Notes under the pieces: generated by a model | Database searches by the model: none | What the model was told of the DNA's origin: nothing | What the model saw: the letters and a program-made list of their open reading frames with translations, nothing else | Virus record (IMG/VR): IMGVR_UViG_3300032285_001888 | Span: 1 to 64,000 of that record | Origin: a virus | Strand: one strand, 5' to 3' | Length of the DNA stretch: 64,000 bases | In this document: piece after piece, positions 45,806 to 54,190 of the stretch | Position numbering within the stretch: position 1 is the first letter of the stretch | Layout: every line of letters starts with the position of its first letter | Program-made: the position numbers and the translations under genes

Positions 45806-47338
45806 TTACAGTGGGCGTTTGGTAGTCTTGGCAGAATACTTTATAAAGTTGATGAAATCGGAGTACTTCATCTTATCTTTAACAGTTTGAGCTATCATTT
45901 CTTCATAGTCATATATAGACCTAGCTTGTGATACAGGCTTCAAATCATCTAGTAGATTTTTTGATATTGAGGGATGTAGTTTTCCTATACCCGAAAGGAC
46001 ATAGCTATACAACCCCCAGTCTGCATTGCCAAACATGATGTCAAAGTCTCTGTTAGTAGGAGTTCGAACTTTGCAACTTTCTAGTAGTTCTTTAACAAAA
46101 TCTGTAGCAGTTTCTCCACTAGTAATATATTTCCAGAATTCGCTATCAGTCCTCCCACCCATGTAATGTATAACTAGGAAGTCTTTTAGAGAATCATATA
46201 ATTTAGCTGTGCGTCGGTTATACAGGTTAATATTTCCATCGTTTACAGTGGCTTCTAATGTAGGTTTTAAAAATTCAACTGTAAAGTTTAGCAGTTGCAC
46301 TATAGTAGTATGTATACTAGTTGCTTCTAATGGTTCAGCAAACGCAGAAGCTAGCCCTATAGCTAGACAATTCTTTTCCCATGCCTTTTCTAATCTGCCA
46401 GTATCAAATTTTAAAGTTCTAATAGGAGTTATTTTTCTTCCTAATATTGTTTCTATCTCTGCATGTGCTTGATCCGGAGTTATAAAGTTATCGTCAAATA
46501 CATAACCGCATCCCTTACGATCCTGCACAGGAATTTGCCACATCCATCCTGCTCGTTGAGCCCATGCTGTAGTCCATAGTTCAGGCGTTTCTGTTTCTGT
46601 TTCATAGTCTAGTAAAAAAGGTATTGCAGAATTTACTGGCAAATTTTTCTGATAGCTAACCCATTTTACTTCTAGTTTTTTCATAAGAACTTGTTTAAAA
46701 CCGCTAGCATCTATAAAAAAGCCGCCATCTACTAGCTTTCCAGATTTTAACAATAACGAGGCAATACTACCTTGTTCGTTTAGATTAACATCTATAATTT
46801 CATCGTCAATATGGTTAACTGTATCCTTACGAAGTGTAATTTTTTTAAAATAAGCACCAACCTTGTGCGCATCAAAATGCAATGCACTATCTAAATTTCT
46901 ATCAAAAGTAAAATTACTTTTACTAAATGGTGATATTCCAAGATCTACCGCCTGACCATGTAATGAGCTTAGATGATTTTTGTTTTTATCTAACACGTGA
47001 TAATGAGCAAAAATCCCATCCATTATAATATTTGTACTAGAAGTTCCTACAATAGGACCAAAATATTGTTGATTTAAATCAGGCGTCCAAGCCCGATGCA
47101 TTATTCCATATTTTAATGTTGCGCCTGTTTCTCTTAGGAATTCTAATATGTCACAGCCGCTGTCGAAAATATCGTTTTTAATTATCGATGTTAATAATCC
47201 TGTTGATCCCTCGCCTGCACCAATAATACCAATTTGGGAAGATTCTATTACAGTCACCGAATGCATAGGGCGCATCTTGCTAATCATCAAGGCAGCTATC
47301 CACCCTGCTGTACCTCCACCTACAATAACTATTTTCAT
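45806..47338 (-). CDS. Flavin-dependent halogenase D, divergent (510 aa)
   Basis: FAD motif GGGTAGW (residues 7-13) and GAGEGSTG at the second flavin loop. Lys76 in GATLKYGIMHRAW matches the catalytic Lys position. GWMWQIPVQDRKGCGYVF keeps WxWxIP. AFAEPLEATSIHT keeps the Glu. This protein is clearly more distant from A and C than they are from each other and probably came from a separate lineage. DSEFWKYI near residue 415 matches the family's usual '(D/S)xPFW' region. Predicted active with a different substrate. Its start overlaps the upstream oxygenase gene by 4 nt. Confidence 0.85.
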   Translation of the reverse strand: MKIVIVGGGTAGWIAALMISKMRPMHSVTVIESSQIGIIGAGEGSTGLLTSIIKNDIFDSGCDILEFLRETGATLKYGIMHRAWTPDLNQQYFGPIVGTSSTNIIMDGIFAHYHVLDKNKNHLSSLHGQAVDLGISPFSKSNFTFDRNLDSALHFDAHKVGAYFKKITLRKDTVNHIDDEIIDVNLNEQGSIASLLLKSGKLVDGGFFIDASGFKQVLMKKLEVKWVSYQKNLPVNSAIPFLLDYETETETPELWTTAWAQRAGWMWQIPVQDRKGCGYVFDDNFITPDQAHAEIETILGRKITPIRTLKFDTGRLEKAWEKNCLAIGLASAFAEPLEATSIHTTIVQLLNFTVEFLKPTLEATVNDGNINLYNRRTAKLYDSLKDFLVIHYMGGRTDSEFWKYITSGETATDFVKELLESCKVRTPTNRDFDIMFGNADWGLYSYVLSGIGKLHPSISKNLLDDLKPVSQARSIYDYEEMIAQTVKDKMKYSDFINFIKYSAKTTKRPL

Positions 47339-47934
47339 TTTGGTATATCCTTGTCTAGAGCAAATATAACATTTATAACAAACCTGTCGTTACTTATGAT
47401 AGGATTACTACCTGCATGAAATAAATTGCTAGGGAAAACCACTATCCTTCCCTGTTTTGGCACAACTGCTTCCTTGATCGTTAATGAAGTAATACTACTA
47501 TCCTCACTATAGATTTCGTTAAAAATATATGTAGGACCATCACTGTTGTTAATATAATACACTGCGGTAGTCCACGCAACATTTCCGTCATCAGTGTGTG
47601 CTAAATTATAGCTAAGTTCTTTCCTATTATTAATGATGCTAGTATGATTAATCTTAATACGTTGCAACATTCCTATAGCGCCAAATTCTTTTTCTATAGC
47701 ATCCATTAAAGGTTTAAGAAAAATAAAAAACATTGACTTGTGTCTAGATAGATGGTCAAATGCAATATGATAAAATTGACTACTATCTTGTGTGTTAGCA
47801 TCTTCTAAGACGTTTTGTCCTTGTATTCCCAAGGCTGTTTTATCTTTAAATTTCCATGTTAGTTTACTATCCATGGCATCTACCAATGCTTGCTGAAAGT
47901 CAAGAGAGACAAATTCATCTATAACTGTAATCAT
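47335..47934 (-). CDS. 2OG-Fe(II) oxygenase (199 aa)
   Basis: Clear facial triad: His113-x-Asp115 in LAHTDDGN, His173 in NLFHAGSNP, with Arg184 in NDRFVINVIFAL. GRIVVFPSNLFHAG is the canonical C-terminal strand. Between the two halves, WTTAVYYINNSDG is a standard double-stranded beta-helix stretch. Predicted soluble hydroxylase, cotranscribed with halogenase D just downstream. Confidence 0.85.
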   Translation of the reverse strand: MITVIDEFVSLDFQQALVDAMDSKLTWKFKDKTALGIQGQNVLEDANTQDSSQFYHIAFDHLSRHKSMFFIFLKPLMDAIEKEFGAIGMLQRIKINHTSIINNRKELSYNLAHTDDGNVAWTTAVYYINNSDGPTYIFNEIYSEDSSITSLTIKEAVVPKQGRIVVFPSNLFHAGSNPIISNDRFVINVIFALDKDIPK

Positions 47935-48567
47935 TTATAACCCTTCGGTATCACTTATGCGGCGTAGCATAATATTCATAGCAACAACAACTCTCAATGT
48001 TCCGGTTTCGTGCCGGGGAGTATGATGTTCAACCCATGACGGAAATACTATCACATCACTTTCTTCTACTGTTGGCATTTGTTTATTAGGATAGTAAATT
48101 GACGGTACATAGTTTTTATTTTTAGTTGGAATAACAGATTTCTTTTGTCGAGCGCACGGGTCGCAAAAAATAGTTCCGTATGCATCATCTAGCACAACAT
48201 AGTGTACCGCAGACCATTGAATAGTTTTAGGTCCACCGGTGTGATCGTGAACAAATTCAGAAGTAGTGTTAGTAGTAAATCCGTACCAACAAGTAAATTT
48301 AAAAGTCCATCCGTTATTAAAATCAACTCCGGTGCTTTCTAAGAATTTCTTAACGTCATCTTCGTAGAATTTTGATAACATAGCCCATGGTACTTTTACA
48401 GCGCCGGGGCAGTAATCAGTATAGATGTTAGCAAGTACATCGTTAGCAGGCTCATTTAAAAAATTCTGATACACATTATCCATCAGATATTTTTTGATTT
48501 TATCATGATTAGATGCTTTAAATTTAAAAACGTTTGTTGTAAAAATTGGAATACTATCTATATCCAT
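47935..48567 (-). CDS. 2OG-Fe(II) oxygenase-like protein (210 aa)
   Basis: FVHDHTGGPKTIQW (His107-x-His109) replaces HxD with HxH; distal His is 181 or 182 in WVEHHTPRH, and Arg192 is in TLRVVVAMNI. SDVIVFPSWVEHHTP is the usual closing strand. Between them are two Cys and a basic insert (FCDPCARQKKS). Fold assignment is fairly safe; whether it is a standard oxygenase is less so because the metal-binding Asp is not obvious. It directly abuts the next gene. Confidence 0.7.
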   Translation of the reverse strand: MDIDSIPIFTTNVFKFKASNHDKIKKYLMDNVYQNFLNEPANDVLANIYTDYCPGAVKVPWAMLSKFYEDDVKKFLESTGVDFNNGWTFKFTCWYGFTTNTTSEFVHDHTGGPKTIQWSAVHYVVLDDAYGTIFCDPCARQKKSVIPTKNKNYVPSIYYPNKQMPTVEESDVIVFPSWVEHHTPRHETGTLRVVVAMNIMLRRISDTEGL

Positions 48568-48569
48568 AT

Positions 48570-49250
48570 CTACACCTCAGGCCTATCATACTTGTATTGG
48601 TCTATAAAGAACAAAAGAGTTGTTCGCGTCTCTCCCGAAGCGGTTCTGAAATTATTAGGTCTATGCCACGATTTAGCATCATAGGCTAGTATTCTATTAA
48701 AAATATTACCTATTCTAATAGTCTCTTCAAAATTTTCATGATTAGCGTTAAGATCTTTTTTGTATGCTTCGGTAGCTACTCCGGAAGTATTAAATTCTTT
48801 TCTAGATGGGAAATCAACCTTTTCAAAATCTTGCGATCCTTTTTTAAGGAATATAGAAGTACCGCTATTAAAGTTTTTCTCAAATTGATTAAGATATACT
48901 AGCCCTGCTAGATTGACGTCATCACTGTGTATCCATCCTTCATTGGCATCAACATCATCATACACATCGTTTTTATGAAAACTTACATGAATTACAAATC
49001 TGCTAATACCTGGAAATATTTCTCTTGCTATTTTTTTTGCAAAAAAGACTCCAAACTCTTTAGTAGCAGGGTCTATAGACTCTAGTAAGTTTATAGTACG
49101 CTTACCAGGCCATCTAGTGTCACCTGTATATTCTTGTTTATTTGCTAGATCTAGTATTGTTTGTGTATCTTCAAAGAAGTTATCTTTACAAACTAATGTA
49201 CCTGCCAAGGGGTGAAAGGTTTTATCCATGTTAAATAATGTGGGATTCAT
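48570..49250 (-). CDS. 2OG-Fe(II) oxygenase-like protein (226 aa)
   Basis: GWIHSDDVNLAGLVYLNQ gives His108-x-Asp110, RILAYDAKSWHRPNNF gives His196, and ETRTTLLFFI gives Arg209. The segment after the HxD (SGTSIFLKKG) and the 'wHr.n' motif recall the DUF6445-type oxygenase group; that subfamily placement is tentative. It is the largest oxygenase of the upstream half of the cluster. Overlaps the next upstream gene by 4 nt. Confidence 0.75.
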   Translation of the reverse strand: MNPTLFNMDKTFHPLAGTLVCKDNFFEDTQTILDLANKQEYTGDTRWPGKRTINLLESIDPATKEFGVFFAKKIAREIFPGISRFVIHVSFHKNDVYDDVDANEGWIHSDDVNLAGLVYLNQFEKNFNSGTSIFLKKGSQDFEKVDFPSRKEFNTSGVATEAYKKDLNANHENFEETIRIGNIFNRILAYDAKSWHRPNNFRTASGETRTTLLFFIDQYKYDRPEV

Positions 49251-49837
49251 GCTAGTTTCCTGGCAATATTAAAAACCATTGTAATACGACCTTCGTCTGT
49301 ATTTCTAGATTTTGGAACTAGATGCGGCAACCATGACTCCCACATTACAAGTAATCCTGCTTTGGGGGTTATTGTAATTTCATTTATATTAGTTTGTGTA
49401 TCTTCTAGTTTTGGTAAAGATACAAATTGTCTAAACGGTCGAGGATCAGTTATTATTAGCGGCGCTGAATCTTCAGGAACCTGAAGATATAGTAGACCGG
49501 ATAATATCGATCCCGGATGCGTATGCTCATCATGAGACGCACCGTCAAACATTTCGCTTACGAATATAAACGTATCAAATGTAAGTTCCTTATCATTGTA
49601 TCCAATATCTTTTAGATACTTTCTACCTATTTTTTCTATAGCATCTTTAAATGGTTTAACATCTGTCCTGTCTGCTATCCCACCTGGATTCCTATATCCA
49701 TAGGAAGTTGTATACCCCCATTTGGTTTTAGAAATACTAGTATCTTCTAAATATTTTTTTGCTACTGGCAACATTGAATTAGCTAAAATTAATTGCATTT
49801 CTGATAGAATTGCCGTAGGAAAAATATACTGTATCAC
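49247..49837 (-). CDS. 2OG-Fe(II) oxygenase-like protein (196 aa)
   Basis: N-terminus IQYIFPTAIL as in the TIGR02466-type phage oxygenases. DEHTHPGSILSGLLYLQVP (His105-x-His107 with the family's H.H.gs..sgv.Yl pattern), distal His172 (WLPHLVP) and Arg184 (GRITMVFNI). TPKAGLLVMWESWLPH is the closing strand. Good fold match; the metal motif is the HxH variant seen in this subfamily. Overlaps both neighbours by 4 nt. Confidence 0.75.
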   Translation of the reverse strand: MIQYIFPTAILSEMQLILANSMLPVAKKYLEDTSISKTKWGYTTSYGYRNPGGIADRTDVKPFKDAIEKIGRKYLKDIGYNDKELTFDTFIFVSEMFDGASHDEHTHPGSILSGLLYLQVPEDSAPLIITDPRPFRQFVSLPKLEDTQTNINEITITPKAGLLVMWESWLPHLVPKSRNTDEGRITMVFNIARKLA

Positions 49838-50436
49838 AGCGAAGGGCCCTTAGGATTACGTATTAAATCAAAGGCATGAAAATAATTTGGACCTAATGCT
49901 TTTACATAATGTAAAAAAATCTGAATGCATTCTACTCCTGTAAATTTTTCTCTCCAATGGTCAGCTGTCATACCTTTATAAATCATTGCCTCACCGGGCC
50001 GTAGTGTGATACTAGCAGATGAGCCATCGGGTTTTTTAATGAAAATAGGCCAAGCATCTCCACTAATATTAAGAGTAACACTTATTTCACATGCTTCGGC
50101 ATCTATATGGGGTTTTAATTCTGCCCCCATTTTATACCATCTTGCGTATGCGTATGTAGGATAAAGTCGCTCCCCTACTAGATCATTCATAAGAAAGATT
50201 TTTGAACGCAATAAGTGTTCGGCAACACTCCATCCGTACGATGCTGGAGAACCGGGAACTTGAGGATCCGGCTTCTTAAATTTTTCTATACAGTGTTTTT
50301 TAAAAGATTTTGCAATCTCCTCCAACGAGCCAGGATGCAGAAAATTTTCTACTACAAAATAGTTGTTTTCTTCTAATTCATCTCTTAAGTTTTTTTGAAG
50401 AAAGCTATCCTGATAGACGGTGTGTGTTCTTCTCAT
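49834..50436 (-). CDS. 2OG-Fe(II) oxygenase-like protein (200 aa)
   Basis: ELKPHIDAEACEISVTLNIS gives His110-x-Asp112, GMTADHWREKF gives His160 after the 'RPGEAMIYKG' turn, and the final strand IQIFLHYV follows. A carboxylate-rich N-terminal helix region precedes. The arrangement matches phage and bacterial 2OG oxygenases whose substrate is unknown. It is the first tailoring gene after the GroES homologue, 2 nt downstream of it. Confidence 0.75.
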   Translation of the reverse strand: MRRTHTVYQDSFLQKNLRDELEENNYFVVENFLHPGSLEEIAKSFKKHCIEKFKKPDPQVPGSPASYGWSVAEHLLRSKIFLMNDLVGERLYPTYAYARWYKMGAELKPHIDAEACEISVTLNISGDAWPIFIKKPDGSSASITLRPGEAMIYKGMTADHWREKFTGVECIQIFLHYVKALGPNYFHAFDLIRNPKGPSL

Positions 50437-50438
50437 AA

Positions 50439-50774
50439 TTAATCAAATTTAAATTCGACAGGGCCAACAGGCTCGTCCGGATCAATCACACACCATGCAT
50501 CGCTTTCTGGCATGCACCAAAACGTTTCTCCACCGATGAGTATTTTTGATCCAGCAGCCGGATGGAACATTATTTCGTCGCCTACCTTAACACTCATTGG
50601 AATAAGTATTGCAGTTTTTTCAGAGATCTTTCCGGGACCTGCCGCCACTACTACACCTTTTGATGTTTTTTCATCTTGCGATGCGATCGGTATGTAAATA
50701 CCACCCGCTGAAGCCTTTTCAGCTTCTACTCTTTTGACTAATAGTCTATCATGGACTGGTCTTAAAACTGGCAT
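50439..50774 (-). CDS. groES: GroES-like co-chaperonin (111 aa)
   Basis: LRPVHDRLLVKRVEAEKASAGG is the conserved GroES N-terminus (RP.hDRv.Vkr.e...ksaGGI) including the mobile loop that docks GroEL, here ASAGGIYIP. VGDEIMFHPAAGSKILIGG and the closing SDAWCVID complete the fold. T4 itself uses the unrelated-looking gp31 for folding its capsid protein, so this phage carries a true Cpn10 homologue. Position beside late structural genes suggests use in virion protein folding or in folding the many oxidative enzymes encoded downstream. Confidence 0.9.
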   Translation of the reverse strand: MPVLRPVHDRLLVKRVEAEKASAGGIYIPIASQDEKTSKGVVVAAGPGKISEKTAILIPMSVKVGDEIMFHPAAGSKILIGGETFWCMPESDAWCVIDPDEPVGPVEFKFD

Positions 50775-50784
50775 TTTCTCTCCT

Positions 50785-51234
50785 TTAAATTAAATCTACT
50801 AAATCAAATACTGTTTGCAATTTAGTACGAATAGTTTTTGAACTAAAACTATTCCTTAGTCCCTGATGTAACGGTTTAGGAGTACGATCCATCGTAGCCC
50901 ACGCCCACCCCTGGTGTTCATCGCTTAGTACAGGAACGAATTCTGTGTCGATCACACACAAGTAGGTATGAAAGTTGAACACACGATCGTTGCTCACAAA
51001 GGTTTCTAAAGGAATAGTTTTGATTATTTTGGGATGACTACTGATTTCTTCAGTAATTTCACGCTGTAGTCCCTGCCAAGGCGTTTCGCCTGTGACATTA
51101 GTACCGCCTACTAGTCCCCAGGTGCCCTCATGTTTACCTGTGGCCTTTTGTAGCAGTAGAAAACGTCTTGTAGATTTGGCATAAAATAATGCTCCGCTAC
51201 AGACTATTTGTTCTTTTACAGTATGATTTTCCAT
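50785..51234 (-). CDS. NUDIX hydrolase (149 aa)
   Basis: The Nudix box Gx5Ex7REUxEExxU is present as GTNVTGETPWQGLQREITEE (about residues 43-62), holding the Mg-binding Glu residues. Upstream strands FLLLQKATGKHEGTWGLVGG are typical. Family members cleave nucleoside diphosphates linked to another group; the specific substrate is unknown (mutagenic nucleotides, NAD-related or capped RNA are possibilities). It overlaps the end of gp15 by 19 nt and lies 10 nt before the GroES gene. Confidence 0.85.
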   Translation of the reverse strand: MENHTVKEQIVCSGALFYAKSTRRFLLLQKATGKHEGTWGLVGGTNVTGETPWQGLQREITEEISSHPKIIKTIPLETFVSNDRVFNFHTYLCVIDTEFVPVLSDEHQGWAWATMDRTPKPLHQGLRNSFSSKTIRTKLQTVFDLVDLI

Positions 51235-52685
51235 TGTGCGGCAGTATATTCACCCTCGAAGCTCTTGACCCATGAAACACCGTTCCATAGGTATTGAACT
51301 CCTGTGTATATATTCGTCTGCCATATCATAGTGTCGTGTTCTTGGTTACTGTTAAAAATAACTTGCCAAGCTGTTCCGGTATATTCTATGATGTCATTTG
51401 CATAAGCTACTAGTGGCCCCCACACTGTTGACGGGCTATCATTTATGCTACTGCCGATATCTTCTATGATAAGATAACGCTTGCCCGCAGTCATACCTGT
51501 AGGAATATAAGTTTGCGGATTAATAATAGCATCAAATGTTCCTGGGCTGTTTGGCCTACGACTAGCCGCGGCATTATAGTGTGTAATATCTGTGCTAAGA
51601 TATCCTTTACTATCAATACCGGTATTGCTAGGATACGTGTCCGGATTGTAATTAATCTGTAACAATTTCGTATCTAGACTATTAACTGCTATGGTGCCTA
51701 TAACAAAATTGCCACTGGGCTGTTGTAGATAAATCTGACTAGATCCCGCAGTATATTGCCCGGGATATCGTTGGAATAATTCGCTCCAATCAACCGCAGT
51801 TCCGGTACTTACAGGGATATCTAGTGTAGGTTCCATAGGAACATATCCGTCCGTACCATCATATAATCTGGCCTGTCCGTTATAGACCTGTATGGTATAT
51901 CCGGTGATAGTAGTAGTTTCTGTAGCTAGTAATTGTCCGAGACTAGGAGTAGTACCGTCTGTTTGAAGTGTAGGATCTATGCCAAGTCCTTCTATATATC
52001 CTGCAGGATACGCTGTTGATCCTTGATGTATATTGCTGATAATTTTTGTAATAACACCAAGATGTTTGACCTTAACTGGGGGACTAATCCAAATAGGTGA
52101 TTCTAAAGTTAAACTAGCAACATCTATAGCCGTGTCTGTTCCTTGTGGTACTTGTCGACTTGACCAAGTAGTATCGGTTAGATTTAGTACACTGATACTG
52201 GTCCAGTCGATATAGTTGTCTGTAGTTTGTATTTCAAGACTGGGATTAAACAAGACTAAAATCTGCTCCATGATCTGTAGTTTCTGATCAGTGCTTGATG
52301 CCCAGATATCACATTTCATTTTTAAATTAAATGGTGTAGGCATTAAACGTTCTACAGTATAGTTACGTCCTTGTGCCGAAGTATACTTACCTGTGGTGTT
52401 GTTTACATCACGCTCGCGGAAGTGTAGTTTGCCCACATAAGTTTGATCAGCTAGTCTATTACGATCTAGTTCTAAACCTGTTATATAAACTGATATGCGA
52501 GGTATGTTACTGATAGTGTTTTCTGAATTTTGATTTAGAATACTAGCAACTTGTCGATCTGCATCACCGTATGTTACAGGTACCTGATGTAGAGTACCGT
52601 CACCGTACTTGACTACAAAGTTACTGAATACACGAATCGTCTGTGTAAGATATCGTCTTATTTGCCCGTCGTAGAAAAACTGCAT
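51216..52685 (-). CDS. gp15: Tail completion / sheath stabiliser, T4 gp15 homologue (489 aa)
   Basis: The N-terminal ~240 residues (FYDGQIRRYLTQTIRVFSNF, VKYGDGTLHQVPVTYGD, NIPRISVYITGLELDR, RLMPTPFNLKMKCDIWASS) are the conserved gp15 domain that caps the tail and meets the head. The second half is an extension not found in T4 gp15 (272 aa), with YLWNGVSWVKSF and AGKRYLIIEDIG modules resembling those of the sheath and fibre proteins here. Cotranscribed with gp14 (stop and start share one base). Confidence 0.85.
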   Translation of the reverse strand: MQFFYDGQIRRYLTQTIRVFSNFVVKYGDGTLHQVPVTYGDADRQVASILNQNSENTISNIPRISVYITGLELDRNRLADQTYVGKLHFRERDVNNTTGKYTSAQGRNYTVERLMPTPFNLKMKCDIWASSTDQKLQIMEQILVLFNPSLEIQTTDNYIDWTSISVLNLTDTTWSSRQVPQGTDTAIDVASLTLESPIWISPPVKVKHLGVITKIISNIHQGSTAYPAGYIEGLGIDPTLQTDGTTPSLGQLLATETTTITGYTIQVYNGQARLYDGTDGYVPMEPTLDIPVSTGTAVDWSELFQRYPGQYTAGSSQIYLQQPSGNFVIGTIAVNSLDTKLLQINYNPDTYPSNTGIDSKGYLSTDITHYNAAASRRPNSPGTFDAIINPQTYIPTGMTAGKRYLIIEDIGSSINDSPSTVWGPLVAYANDIIEYTGTAWQVIFNSNQEHDTMIWQTNIYTGVQYLWNGVSWVKSFEGEYTAAQWKIIL

Positions 52686-54145
52686 TAGAAGTCCGCCTTA
52701 GGTCTGAGTGCAGTGGATAGACTTGATCTTTCTGCTTCTCTTGTGTTATATAGTGTTACACTCCACTGTCCTGTAGTAGGTATGACTTGCTGTACGCCAT
52801 TGATCGTGGGTAAATTAATTCGCAAGCAAGCACTTACTGTGCCAACTGGGCTAGTATAATTATAAGAAGTGTATAAGGTTGTTGGATAATCGCTTAGTGC
52901 AAATCCTAGTGTAGTAGTACCACCTATCTTGACCACAGCATACTTGGCCACACTACCGGTAGCAAATAATATTCGTGTATTGATTACTGTGGCATTGATG
53001 GTTAGATTAACAACATCAGTAGCTACTTCACTGTTATAGGTGTAATTATTGTTATTGATGAAACTAGTCTTGAGTGTACTACGAGCATCAGTTTGTGTCA
53101 TATCCATGCGTACAGCATCCTCTACTTTGATCCAACTATTACCTTCGAATCTAAATAGTCTGTTAGGTAAAAAATCTGTTCGCAGATAAAAATCATTCTC
53201 TCCAGGATTATCCGGAAACTGTACACCAAACCCAAATGCATATCCGTTATCTGGATAACCATCACCTATTAAGTATCCAGTGTAACCAGTTCGAACAGGA
53301 ACGCCGGCATTTTCGTTAGCGAGATAATTTATCTGACTAGCATCTAATGATGATTCATCTGCTGTCTGCACTACAGGTTTGCCGGTAGCAGGATCTACTG
53401 CCAGTGTATAAAATTGACGAGTTTCGTATCCGCTCTTAGGCGCATCTGCTTGACCTTGTGCCACTACTTGATTACCCACATTCAACACAGTGTTATAATT
53501 ACTGAGTAACTCAGCTAGGGTGCTATTAGCACCGACAATAGGATCACCGTTGCTATCTGCTAATGGTGCATTGAATATAGATGTAAACTGTTGTTGATTT
53601 GCTACCTTCTTAAGTTTTAGTCTGTAGAGATGAGGCATCCAGGTTGCTGAAAATCCTTCGCTTGCACGGCCCACGTCAGTAACTTGATAGTATCTAGGCA
53701 AGCTGACATTATAATTATTCAGGGCAAAGTCATCACGCAAGTGTGGTAGTTCTAGTACATCGCCAGTAATAGGTTTACGCCCTAGTATTTTTTGTATGTC
53801 GTTAATATGTACAGTCATGTAGACTGTGTCGTTTTCAATAAAGAGTCCAAATTGACTTACGTTAAAATCAATATTTTGTACATTGTAAAGTCCACGGATT
53901 CTATAGATCTCTTTATCGTAAGTACGATCGCGATTTTCTAAAAACAATAAATCTTGAATATTTGTTACGCTAGTATTAGCATAGTTAGGTGTAGCCGCAG
54001 TGGCATTATCAGCAGTGGTATTAGCACCTAGGTATTTGTGCCAATAAACGTCGGTTCCGCCCACAGTAAACATCTCTGAGGCCTGTCGGTCAATGAACTT
54101 GTAGTCCTTGCCTTTTTCTGGTTTGTATAGGGATAAGCGTGGCAT
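52685..54145 (-). CDS. gp14: Neck protein, T4 gp14 homologue (486 aa)
   Basis: Conserved gp14 signatures: PEKGKDYKFIDRQASEMF, GGTDVYWHKYLG, TNIQDLLFLENRDRTYD, NVSQFGLFIENDTVY, ILGRKPITGDVLELPHLRDD, SLPRYYQVTDVGRASEGFS. A second region with NDFYLRTDFLPNRLFRFEGN and SWIKVEDAVRMD is the cyanophage-type extension (T4 gp14 is 256 aa). It forms the head-tail connector together with gp13. It is the first gene of the minus-strand operon and diverges from gp13. Confidence 0.88.
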   Translation of the reverse strand: MPRLSLYKPEKGKDYKFIDRQASEMFTVGGTDVYWHKYLGANTTADNATAATPNYANTSVTNIQDLLFLENRDRTYDKEIYRIRGLYNVQNIDFNVSQFGLFIENDTVYMTVHINDIQKILGRKPITGDVLELPHLRDDFALNNYNVSLPRYYQVTDVGRASEGFSATWMPHLYRLKLKKVANQQQFTSIFNAPLADSNGDPIVGANSTLAELLSNYNTVLNVGNQVVAQGQADAPKSGYETRQFYTLAVDPATGKPVVQTADESSLDASQINYLANENAGVPVRTGYTGYLIGDGYPDNGYAFGFGVQFPDNPGENDFYLRTDFLPNRLFRFEGNSWIKVEDAVRMDMTQTDARSTLKTSFINNNNYTYNSEVATDVVNLTINATVINTRILFATGSVAKYAVVKIGGTTTLGFALSDYPTTLYTSYNYTSPVGTVSACLRINLPTINGVQQVIPTTGQWSVTLYNTREAERSSLSTALRPKADF

Positions 54146-54152
54146 AGTAACA

Positions 54153-54159
54153 TATTTAT
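54153..54159 (-). promoter_or_regulatory. Late promoter for the gp14-to-halogenase operon (ATAAATA)
   Basis: The plus strand reads TATTTAT, i.e. ATAAATA on the minus strand, 8 nt upstream of the gp14 ATG. Spacing implies a very short or absent leader. Paired with a plus-strand motif at 54167. Confidence 0.5.
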
Positions 54160-54166
54160 CGATAGC

Positions 54167-54173
54167 TAAATAT
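54167..54173 (+). promoter_or_regulatory. Late promoter motif for gp13 (CTAAATAT)
   Basis: TAAATAT 18 nt before ATG 54191 with AAGAGGA as RBS between. With the minus-strand motif it forms a divergent late promoter pair. Confidence 0.5.
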
Positions 54174-54190
54174 AGTAAGAGGACAAAAAC

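Noticed and set aside
36657-50436. A bacterial biosynthetic gene cluster on a host chromosome
   Set aside because: No NRPS, PKS, RiPP, transporter or regulator genes are present, and the same operon begins with phage gp14 and gp15.
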